Assembly: GCA_023454395.1 (NCBI GenBank)
Contig: JAEYFY010000437.1
Span: 1-10,120, forward strand
From: Pseudomonadota bacterium
Lineage (GTDB): Bacteria; Pseudomonadota; Gammaproteobacteria; Enterobacterales; Enterobacteriaceae
DNA length: 10,120 bases
Reading direction: 5' to 3'
Below are positions 1 through 6,567 of the stretch, one piece after another; within the stretch, counting starts at the first letter, position 1, and every line of letters begins with the position of its first letter. A model generated the notes under the pieces. It saw nothing but the letters and a program-made list of their open reading frames with translations. It searched no databases and had not been told where the DNA came from. A program made the position numbers and the translations under genes.

Positions 1-71
1 GTGTTAGCGTGATACTATCATGCTCAGTTTATTAGGCTATATCCGTTTATGCTTACAGGAGCAGTTAAGTA

Positions 72-593
72 ATGTCTTCTCAAGTTGGTCTAAATACCTC
101 TTCCGCTCGTATCGCCATTGTAATGGGTTCTAAAAGTGACTGGGCAACAATGTCTCATGCCGCTGATGTACTAGACGCACTACAACTTCCTTATCATGTT
201 GAAATTGTCTCTGCACACCGTACCCCTGATAAGCTATTTAGCTTTGCAGAACAAGCAAAAAGTAATGGCTTTGATGTCATTATTGCAGGAGCAGGTGGTG
301 CAGCTCATTTACCGGGAATGCTCGCAGCAAAAACACTCGTTCCTGTATTAGGTGTTCCTGTTCAAAGTGCAGCATTAAGCGGTGTTGATAGCCTTTACTC
401 TATTGTGCAAATGCCAAAAGGTATTCCTGTGGGAACATTAGCAATTGGGAAAGCAGGTGCTGCTAATGCTGCTTTATTAGCCGCTCAAATTTTAGCATTA
501 CACTCCCCTACTATTTTTGAAGCACTAACAGCATGGCGCACAGCACAAACTGACGATGTATTAAATAACCCCGATCCAAGGGAGGCACTATGA
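72..593 (+). CDS. purE: N5-carboxyaminoimidazole ribonucleotide mutase PurE
   Basis: PurE (class I) converts N5-CAIR to CAIR in de novo purine synthesis in the cytoplasm, using the product of PurK. The 173-residue protein carries the family's GSKSD phosphate-binding motif at 19-23, the SAHRTPD motif with the presumed catalytic His49 (His45 in E. coli), the Gly/Ala-rich [13 protein letters not shown] stretch at 71-83, and the [15 protein letters not shown] and [13 protein letters not shown] segments. It resembles E. coli PurE (169 aa, recalled) almost throughout; the extra length is a slightly longer N-terminus. The start is supported by AGGAG at 57-61. The stop overlaps the purK start in an ATGA junction, so the two genes are a translationally coupled operon. 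In E. coli this operon is repressed by PurR, but no good PurR box lies in the 71 bases upstream; it may be beyond the window. Identification is very secure. Confidence 0.97.
   Translation: MSSQVGLNTSSARIAIVMGSKSDWATMSHAADVLDALQLPYHVEIVSAHRTPDKLFSFAEQAKSNGFDVIIAGAGGAAHLPGMLAAKTLVPVLGVPVQSAALSGVDSLYSIVQMPKGIPVGTLAIGKAGAANAALLAAQILALHSPTIFEALTAWRTAQTDDVLNNPDPREAL
578..585 (+). promoter_or_regulatory. purK ribosome binding site inside the end of purE
   Basis: AAGGGAGG lies 4 nt before the purK ATG, within the last codons of purE. It fixes the purK start at 590 and, with the ATGA stop/start overlap, suggests both independent initiation and coupling. Confidence 0.75.
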
Positions 594-1657
594 AGCCAGT
601 TTGTGTTCTTGGAAATGGTCAATTAGGGCGAATGCTAAGACAAGCTGGAGAGCCTTTAGGAATTGCCGTTTATCCAATAGGATTAGATGCCGAGCCAGAA
701 GCCGTTCCCTATCAAAAAAGTATCATCACAGCAGAAATTGAGCGCTGGCCTGAAACTGCACTCACCAAAGAGTTAGAACGTCATACTAACTTTGTAAACC
801 GTGATATTTTTCCATTGCTTGCGGATAGATTACCTCAAAAACAGCTTCTCGATGAATTGGGCTTAGCAACAGCACCTTGGCAGCCATTAACGTCACCAAC
901 ACAATGGTCTGATATCTTCGCTCAACTGGGTGATTTTATTATTGTAAAGCGCCGTGTTGGTGGTTATGACGGTCGTGGTCAATGGCGCATTCATCCCGGT
1001 GAAGAACAGCAATTACCGGCTGAAATTTATGGTGAATGTATTGTTGAGCAAGGTATTCCCTTTTCAGGTGAAGTCTCATTAGTGGGTGCCAGAGATTGTA
1101 GCGGAAACTGTGTTTTCTATCCTTTAACTCACAATCTTCACCAAGATGGCATTTTACGCATGAGTGTGGCATTACCAACCCCTGCATCAGAACTACAACA
1201 ATCAGCAGAAAAAATGCTGACAGCTATTCTTAATAAGCTCAATTATGTCGGTGTAATGGCGATGGAGTGCTTTATCGTTGGTAATAAATTACTTATTAAC
1301 GAATTAGCCCCTCGAGTTCATAACAGTGGGCATTGGACACAAAATGGTGCCTCAATTAGCCAGTTTGAGTTACACCTACGTGCAATTTTAGATTTACCGA
1401 TGCCAAAACCTGAGGTTTGCCAACCAGCAGTAATGGTTAATTTGATTGGTACTGATGTCAATCCTCAATGGCTTTCATTGCCATTAGTTCATTTACATTG
1501 GTATGAAAAAGAAGTTCGCCCCGTTCGTAAAGTGGGTCATCTCAATCTTGTGCACCGCGATAATACCCCCTTAAAAGAGACACTCAAATCATTAAGCTCC
1601 ATGCTTGATGATGCCTATCAGTACCCTATCAAATGGGCTTTAGAAAAATTAAGCTAG
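590..1657 (+). CDS. purK: N5-carboxyaminoimidazole ribonucleotide synthase PurK
   Basis: PurK uses ATP and bicarbonate to carboxylate AIR to N5-CAIR, the substrate of PurE. The 355 residues match the length of E. coli PurK (recalled). Visible are the N-terminal nucleotide-fold motif GNGQLGRM (8-15), the ATP-grasp core with Lys120 and the glycine-rich loop GGYDGRGQW (124-132), and the acidic metal-binding region with Glu226 (AMECF) and Glu238 followed by the family signature [12 protein letters not shown] (239-250). The gene starts in a 4-nt overlap with purE and has a strong ribosome binding site. A hairpin terminator follows 42 nt after the stop, so purE-purK looks like a closed two-gene unit at its 3' end. 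The gene is complete with no missing key residue. Identification is very secure. Confidence 0.97.
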   Translation: MKPVCVLGNGQLGRMLRQAGEPLGIAVYPIGLDAEPEAVPYQKSIITAEIERWPETALTKELERHTNFVNRDIFPLLADRLPQKQLLDELGLATAPWQPLTSPTQWSDIFAQLGDFIIVKRRVGGYDGRGQWRIHPGEEQQLPAEIYGECIVEQGIPFSGEVSLVGARDCSGNCVFYPLTHNLHQDGILRMSVALPTPASELQQSAEKMLTAILNKLNYVGVMAMECFIVGNKLLINELAPRVHNSGHWTQNGASISQFELHLRAILDLPMPKPEVCQPAVMVNLIGTDVNPQWLSLPLVHLHWYEKEVRPVRKVGHLNLVHRDNTPLKETLKSLSSMLDDAYQYPIKWALEKLS

Positions 1658-1698
1658 CAGTCCGACTCATAAAGTTAGAGAATAATAGCCTTTAAACA

Positions 1699-1725
1699 AA
1701 CAGACCTCAGATAAAGAGGTCTGTT
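1699..1725 (+). terminator. Hairpin terminator after purK
   Basis: A perfect 10-bp inverted repeat, AACAGACCTC and GAGGTCTGTT, encloses a 7-nt loop 42 nt after the purK stop. The following ATTCGCTATTTTCTC is only moderately T-rich, so termination strength is uncertain. The stem lies between purK and the MFS gene, suggesting that the latter has its own promoter. Confidence 0.7.
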
Positions 1726-1780
1726 ATTCGCTATTTTCTCCTGATTATTCAGGTTACTGCACCCATTTGCTGGAGTCAGG

Positions 1781-3040
1781 ATGCAAGTCACGCAACAGAT
1801 TTTTGGACCCGTTTATCAGTGGAGTATGCTGATATTATTGGGTTTTGTGTATTTTTTAGCTACCGCAACCACATTTACCTCTTTAGGTGTTGTTCTTCCT
1901 AGCATGATAAGCGAGCTAGAGTGGAACTGGACTCAGGCAGGTCTTGGCTTTACGTTATTAGGATTAACCTGCGGTCTTGCGAGTTTTTTACCTACTTTAT
2001 TGATCCGTAAATTAAACGTTCGTCTTACACTACTTATCGGGTTGATCATTTTTGTCAGTGGCTTCTATTTTCTTTATGAAACATACACTATTGCGCGTTA
2101 TTTTCTTGGTACTGCACTGTTAGGTATTGGTTTTACGCTACTGGCTACCGTACCCGGTACTTATGTTATTTCTCGCTTATTTGAAAAACAGTCCTTTGCC
2201 TTTGGTGTCTATTTTACCATTGGTGGATTAGGCGGTGTTGCGGGGCCTTGGATCTACTTTTTAGCAACTCATTTGTGGCATACATGGCGAATGCACTGGC
2301 TTATTTCAGCAATCACACTCACCGTTGTTACTCTTATCACTATTTTATTTTTACGCGAAGGTAGTAAAGAACAAGAACACGCAAAAAAAATTAGCCAACT
2401 TCAAACCACAAAACGTATCTATCAAACTAAAGAGATTTGGACAGCCCGTCATGCTTTAAGAACATGGCAATTTTATGTTATTGCTGCGACTTACACGGCC
2501 TTTTTATGGTGTGGGATCACGGTCAATAGCTTTGCTGTTGCACATATTATTGAAAATGGTTTTGGTGAAACGATTGCCGCGACACTATTAAGTAGTATGG
2601 CATTTATCAATGCTTTCTCGCGCTTAGCGGGTGGCGCTATTGGTGAATGGTTAGAACCTAAAAAACTACTTATCGCAAGCTTAAGTATTATCATCATTGG
2701 GTTGCTCGCGCTAAGTATGGCTAATTCTTGGGTTTACCTGATCTTATTTACGGTTTGTGTTGGTATTGGTTATGGAATGACGTTCTTAGCATCAAGTATA
2801 TTGCTTGCTAACTATTTTGGTCGCTCCCCTTACCTTGAGCTATTTTCAGTGATGAATTTAATTTCAACACTGGCTTGTTTAGCGCCATTCTTTGCTGGGG
2901 CAATCAAAGATATTTCAGGTAGTTTTACACCTGCATTCTTGATTTTAACCCTACCTGTTTTACTGATTTTAGCGGTCACTCTGTTTATGAAACCACCGGT
3001 TTACCCTAAATTTCAGCATGCAAGTGAGCAAGAAAAGTAG
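1781..3040 (+). CDS. Major facilitator superfamily transporter, substrate unknown
   Basis: This is a 419-residue inner-membrane protein with about twelve hydrophobic segments (approximate positions 14-34, 50-75, 83-100, 106-128, 138-163, 172-191, 230-255, 264-288, 296-313, 318-341, 352-374, 384-403). The charged cytoplasmic loop at about 192-228 divides it into the two six-helix halves typical of the major facilitator superfamily. Glycine-rich GGLGGVAGPW (148-157) and the GVVLPSM segment near residue 36 recall the monocarboxylate / oxalate-formate / cyanate-type branch, but this assignment is weak and I do not name a substrate. The start is supported by GGAG at 1772-1775, 5 nt upstream of the ATG. 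It sits 123 nt after purK across a terminator and 67 nt before ynaI with no clear terminator between, so it could share a transcript with ynaI. Neighbours do not reveal its cargo. Confidence 0.85.
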   Translation: MQVTQQIFGPVYQWSMLILLGFVYFLATATTFTSLGVVLPSMISELEWNWTQAGLGFTLLGLTCGLASFLPTLLIRKLNVRLTLLIGLIIFVSGFYFLYETYTIARYFLGTALLGIGFTLLATVPGTYVISRLFEKQSFAFGVYFTIGGLGGVAGPWIYFLATHLWHTWRMHWLISAITLTVVTLITILFLREGSKEQEHAKKISQLQTTKRIYQTKEIWTARHALRTWQFYVIAATYTAFLWCGITVNSFAVAHIIENGFGETIAATLLSSMAFINAFSRLAGGAIGEWLEPKKLLIASLSIIIIGLLALSMANSWVYLILFTVCVGIGYGMTFLASSILLANYFGRSPYLELFSVMNLISTLACLAPFFAGAIKDISGSFTPAFLILTLPVLLILAVTLFMKPPVYPKFQHASEQEK

Positions 3041-3107
3041 CGATTAAATAAGTAAGATAGCGAGCTTCGTATTATAAAAACGCATTTTCTAAGGAGACGT
3101 TAAGCTG

Positions 3108-4133
3108 ATGAATGATGCATTAATAATAAAATACTCAATAGGTGTTGGCATAGCTTTAGCCTGTCTTGTGGGTTTTGTCATCGTATCTCTTTTTCATGAC
3201 AAAAAGAAAAAACGTCGCAGAAATATTATTATTCATATCAGCCAAGCGGTCTTTCTCTGTAGTTTGGTCATTATCTTAAGCCAATATTGTGAAACGGCTG
3301 TCGTTGATTTTAATCTCCATTTTATCTCTTTTAGGATGATTAATTTCTTTACCTATGTCGCTATCGCATCAATTTTAATGCGTAAATTTTTCTTATTGAT
3401 TAATTTATTAGAAAAATCACAAATTAAAAAAGGGAGCGATCCTACTTCAGCTCGTATTATTTCTCGTATATTTAAAATCACCCTTTTCGTCATTATCATC
3501 TTACTGTTTGGTGAGCACTTTGGTATGAGCTTATCTGGTTTAATGACCTTTGGGGGATTAGGCGGTATTGCCATTGGTATGGCAAGCAAAGATGTGATGA
3601 GTAACCTTTTTTCAGGGGTGATGCTCTATTTTGATCGCCCTTTTAATATCGGGGATTGGGTACGTTCTCCTGATCGTAATATTGAAGGCACCGTGGTAGA
3701 AATCGGTTGGCGTATTACGAAAATCATTACCTTTGATCATCGTCCACTTTACATTCCAAACTCTGTTTTTTCCTCTATTAGCGTAGAGAATCCTGGTAGA
3801 ATGACCAATCGACGCATCGAAACAGAATTAGGTTTACGTTATGAAGATTCAGATAAAATTGGTGTTATCGTTGAAGATATTCGCACCATGCTAATGCAAA
3901 ATGACAAAATTGATACGAAACAAACCTTATTAGTCTATTTTAATCAATTTGCAGACTCTTCACTCAATATCATGGTGTATTGTTTTACCAAAACGACAGT
4001 CTGGGCGCAGTGGCTTGAAGCTCAACAAGAAGTCTATTTGAAGATGATTGAGATTGTGCATAAACATGGTGCTGATTTTGCCTTTCCATCTCAAACGGTC
4101 TATATCGAAAAATCTTCTCCGATTAACCAATAA
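3108..4133 (+). CDS. ynaI: YnaI-type small-conductance mechanosensitive channel (MscS family)
   Basis: Members of this family are inner-membrane channels that open under membrane tension and release solutes during hypo-osmotic shock. The 341-residue protein is close in length and sequence to E. coli YnaI (about 343 aa, recalled). It has N-terminal hydrophobic segments at about 7-28, 41-58, 76-98 and 120-137. The pore helix follows, with [20 protein letters not shown] (149-168) and then [18 protein letters not shown]. The cytoplasmic beta domain contains the conserved [20 protein letters not shown] stretch, and a mixed alpha/beta cage runs to the C-terminus. A basic stretch, DKKKKRRR (31-38), lies between the first two hydrophobic segments. 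AAGGAG at 3091-3096 is 11 nt before the ATG, rather far but the best available. The gene ends with tandem in-frame stops TAA TAG. Family assignment is very secure; the ynaI orthology call is strong but rests on remembered sequence. Confidence 0.9.
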   Translation: MNDALIIKYSIGVGIALACLVGFVIVSLFHDKKKKRRRNIIIHISQAVFLCSLVIILSQYCETAVVDFNLHFISFRMINFFTYVAIASILMRKFFLLINLLEKSQIKKGSDPTSARIISRIFKITLFVIIILLFGEHFGMSLSGLMTFGGLGGIAIGMASKDVMSNLFSGVMLYFDRPFNIGDWVRSPDRNIEGTVVEIGWRITKIITFDHRPLYIPNSVFSSISVENPGRMTNRRIETELGLRYEDSDKIGVIVEDIRTMLMQNDKIDTKQTLLVYFNQFADSSLNIMVYCFTKTTVWAQWLEAQQEVYLKMIEIVHKHGADFAFPSQTVYIEKSSPINQ

Positions 4134-4145
4134 TAGAAAGTAGAT

Positions 4146-4167
4146 CAGTTTATTTTCTCATAAACTG
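4146..4167. repeat. Short inverted repeat after ynaI
   Basis: CAGTTTAT and ATAAACTG form an 8-bp stem with a 6-nt loop, 12 nt after the ynaI stop. No T-run follows on the plus strand, so it is a poor intrinsic terminator; it may protect the 3' end of the ynaI transcript or be incidental. Confidence 0.4.
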
Positions 4168-4189
4168 CTCCATTCACTCACCCATCAAA

Positions 4190-4228
4190 AATGGTGATTT
4201 ATGCACTTAGAATACATAAATCACCATT
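4190..4228 (+). terminator. Strong 14-bp hairpin, probable ynaI terminator or speF leader structure
   Basis: AATGGTGATTTATG (4190-4203) and CATAAATCACCATT (4215-4228) are perfectly complementary over 14 bp with an 11-nt loop, followed by a T-rich run beginning CTTATCTTTTAATTTATTTC. This has the form of an intrinsic terminator for the ynaI transcript, 57 nt after its stop. If speF were transcribed from further upstream, the same hairpin would lie in its leader and could act as an attenuator. It contains the ATG at 4191 that would otherwise be the longest start for speF. Confidence 0.65.
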
Positions 4229-4311
4229 CTTATCTTTTAATTTATTTCAATCACATTCACAACCAAGTATATTGTTCGCCAATTCTTTTACTGATAAAAA
4301 CGCGAGTATAA
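4201..4311 (+). CDS. Possible 36-codon leader ORF before speF
   Basis: An ATG at the tip of the left arm of the 4190-4228 hairpin opens a 36-codon reading frame whose TAA stop (4309-4311) shares its last base with the proposed speF ATG at 4311 (TAATG). The predicted peptide is rich in Ile, Leu, His and Tyr and starts MHLEYINHHS. A weak GGTG lies 4 nt before the ATG. E. coli and Salmonella speF are known to be controlled by an ornithine-sensing leader peptide, SpeFL, but I see no convincing similarity to its sensor sequence. The stop/start overlap suggests possible coupling, yet an AT-rich gap can yield such an ORF by chance. Low confidence. Confidence 0.2.
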   Translation: MHLEYINHHSYLLIYFNHIHNQVYCSPILLLIKTRV

Positions 4312-6473
4312 TGAAAAAAATGAAGTTGGCGTGTCACCCTACTCTTTCACACTATTTTTATTGTGAACGTCCGATTGTTGATATTGTTGATGCAAATTTA
4401 ACGCAAGTATCAGCTATCGTGTTGTCATTGTCAGATATTGAGTCTGGCGAATTAGATCGCATTTATCAAACAGGGTTTCAATTACCTGTATTTATTGCTG
4501 TTAATCTTAATGATGCAATCAGTGCTGAGTTGCTTAATCAGGTTTCAGGGATTGTGATTACCGATAAAAGCGCGCATCAAAAAAATAGTATGTTAATTAA
4601 TAAAGCGGCACAACAATATGAAGAGAGTCTGACCACACCATTTTTTTCACGCTTAGTAAATTATGTTGCCGAAAAGAACGTCGCTTTTGATTGCCCGGGT
4701 CATCAAGGTGGAGAGTTTTTCCGCCGTCATCCTGTTGGCGAACAGTTTTATCAATATTTTGGTGAGAATCTATTTCGCTCTGATCTCTGTAATGCTGATG
4801 TGGCAATGGGTGATTTGCTTATTCATGAAGGAGCGCCTTATGATGCCCAAACTTTTGCAGCGCAAGTATTTAATGCCGATAAAACCTACTTTGTTTTAAA
4901 TGGGACATCTTCTTCTAATAAAGTTGCCTTAAATGCCTTATTGGCACCAAATGATTTAGTGCTATTTGATAGGAATAACCATAAATCCAATCATCATGGC
5001 GCACTCATTCAAGCAGGAGCAACACCTGTTTATTTAGAGACCGCTCGTAATCCCTTTGGCTTTATTGGTGGTATTGATGCTCATTGCTTTGAAGAACACT
5101 ATCTACGCCAACAAATTGCAGAAGTTGCACCAGAACGCCAATTTGATAAACGTCCATTCCGTTTAGCGGTTATTCAACTAGGCACTTATGACGGTACGAT
5201 TTATAACGCAAGGCAAGTGGTCGATAAAATTGGTCATCTTTGTGATTACATTTTATTTGATTCTGCATGGGTGGGTTATGAACAATTTATTCCAATGATG
5301 AAACAGTGTTCGCCTTTGTTACTAACCCTTAATGAAGACGATCCCGGTATTCTCGTTACTCAATCAGTTCATAAGCAATTAGCAGGATTTTCACAAACCT
5401 CACAGATACATAAAAAAGATGCTCACCTTAAAGGGCAATCACGTTATGTTAATCATAAACGTATGAATAATGCTTTTATGATGCATGCATCCACCAGCCC
5501 ATTTTATCCTCTTTTTGCGGCTCTTGATGTCAATGCAAAAATGCATTCTGGTAAAAGTGGTGAAGCAATGTGGATGAATTGCGTAAAACAAGGCATTGAA
5601 GCCCGTAAATCACTACTAAAGCAGTGCCAATTTATTAAGCCATTTATTCCTGAAGTCGTTGATGGGCTTGCTTGGCAAGATCACGACACCGATAAAATTG
5701 CTCACGATCAGCGTTTTTTCAATTTTATTCCTAATGATAATTGGCACTCATTTGAAGGTTATGCCAGCAATCAATACTTTGTTGATCCTTGCAAGTTAAT
5801 GCTTACAACGCCGGGGATCGATCCTCATACAGGGGAATATGCATCTTTTGGTGTGCCGGCGTCTATTTTGGCAAATTACCTACGTGAGCACGGTGTTATT
5901 CCTGAAAAAAGTGATCTCAATTCAATCTTGTTTTTGCTGACTCCAGCAGAGCATCAAACGAAGTTTGATCGCTTAATCTCTTTGATTGTTCAATTTGAAA
6001 AGCACTTAGTTGAAGATGTGCCATTAGAACAAATATTGCCTTCTGTTTGTCGTTGCTATCCATCACGTTATCAGGGTTATACCTTGCGCCAACTCTGTCA
6101 GGAAATGCATGATATTTGTGTCAGATACAATATCAAGTTACTGCAAAAACAGATGTTTAGAAAAAGTCACTTTCCTAAGCGAGCGCTAAGCCCACAACAA
6201 GCTAATATTGAGTTTGTTCGTGGTAATGTTGAATTGTTGCCTTTAAATGAATTAGCGGGTCGAATTGCCGCTGAAGGTGCTTTACCTTATCCACCGGGTG
6301 TTTTATGTGCTGTACCTGGTGAAATTTGGGATGGTGCTGTTTTACGTTATTTTCAGGCGCTTGAAGTCACTATTAATCAGCTTCCCGGCTTTTCAACTGA
6401 ACTTCAAGGGGTTTATATTTATGATGAAAATGATGGCAGTAAGCGAATTTATGCTTATGTGATAAAAGAATAA
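4311..6473 (+). CDS. speF: Ornithine decarboxylase SpeF (inducible type)
   Basis: This PLP enzyme decarboxylates L-ornithine to putrescine and CO2 in the cytoplasm. It supplies polyamine and consumes protons under acid conditions. From ATG 4311 the product is 720 aa (E. coli SpeF is about 732, recalled). An N-terminal wing domain covers about 1-105. The PLP fold carries CPGHQGGEFFRRHP (from 128), GTSSSNK (198-204, phosphate binding), NNHKSNHHG with His224 (stacks on PLP), FDSAWVGYE with Asp317, and SVHK with Lys355, the Schiff-base lysine at the same number as in Lactobacillus ornithine decarboxylase. The C-terminal domain includes EGALPYPPGVLCAVPGEIW. RRHP, DVAMGDLL and GTSSSNK favour SpeF over SpeC. 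Start 4311 aligns with E. coli SpeF (MKKMKLA against MSKLKIA). An in-frame ATG at 4191 adds 40 residues without homology or a ribosome site. The site before 4311 is weak (CGAG at 4303-4306). No potE antiporter gene adjoins. Confidence 0.95.
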   Translation: MKKMKLACHPTLSHYFYCERPIVDIVDANLTQVSAIVLSLSDIESGELDRIYQTGFQLPVFIAVNLNDAISAELLNQVSGIVITDKSAHQKNSMLINKAAQQYEESLTTPFFSRLVNYVAEKNVAFDCPGHQGGEFFRRHPVGEQFYQYFGENLFRSDLCNADVAMGDLLIHEGAPYDAQTFAAQVFNADKTYFVLNGTSSSNKVALNALLAPNDLVLFDRNNHKSNHHGALIQAGATPVYLETARNPFGFIGGIDAHCFEEHYLRQQIAEVAPERQFDKRPFRLAVIQLGTYDGTIYNARQVVDKIGHLCDYILFDSAWVGYEQFIPMMKQCSPLLLTLNEDDPGILVTQSVHKQLAGFSQTSQIHKKDAHLKGQSRYVNHKRMNNAFMMHASTSPFYPLFAALDVNAKMHSGKSGEAMWMNCVKQGIEARKSLLKQCQFIKPFIPEVVDGLAWQDHDTDKIAHDQRFFNFIPNDNWHSFEGYASNQYFVDPCKLMLTTPGIDPHTGEYASFGVPASILANYLREHGVIPEKSDLNSILFLLTPAEHQTKFDRLISLIVQFEKHLVEDVPLEQILPSVCRCYPSRYQGYTLRQLCQEMHDICVRYNIKLLQKQMFRKSHFPKRALSPQQANIEFVRGNVELLPLNELAGRIAAEGALPYPPGVLCAVPGEIWDGAVLRYFQALEVTINQLPGFSTELQGVYIYDENDGSKRIYAYVIKE

Positions 6474-6501
6474 TTGTCTTATCTTTCCCCTTTCCCCATA
6501 A

Positions 6502-6533
6502 AAAATGCTGATATTTAATAATATCAGCATTTT
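6502..6533. terminator. Bidirectional terminator between speF and ybbP
   Basis: A perfect 13-bp stem (AAAATGCTGATAT and ATATCAGCATTTT) with a 6-nt TTAATA loop lies 28 nt after the speF stop and 34 nt beyond the ybbP stop on the opposite strand. The plus strand continues ATTTAG. The minus strand leaves the stem into a run of six Ts (complement of 6500-6505), so it should stop both converging transcripts, and the ybbP one more strongly. Confidence 0.85.
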
Positions 6534-6567
6534 ATTTAGCTCTGTTTATCCGCTTGGTTTATTTCAA

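Noticed and set aside
1..71. End of an upstream gene such as lpxH (which precedes purE in E. coli)
   Set aside because: The short frames here end quickly and none resembles the recalled LpxH C-terminus; too little sequence to support a call.
939..1187. 82-codon open frame on the minus strand within purK
   Set aside because: It lies opposite the conserved ATP-grasp core and is a shadow of purK codon usage.
4268..4273. TATATT as a -10 element for speF
   Set aside because: It matches 5 of 6 consensus bases, but the best upstream hexamer at 17-nt spacing (TTTCAA) matches only 3 of 6, and the region is so AT-rich that such hexamers are expected by chance.
4307..4312. TATAAT consensus -10 overlapping the speF ATG
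   Set aside because: A perfect hexamer, but it would start transcription inside the coding region, and there is no matching -35 element at about 4284-4289.
4663..4899. 78-codon open frame within speF
   Set aside because: It is a different-frame shadow of the conserved PLP-domain sequence of speF.
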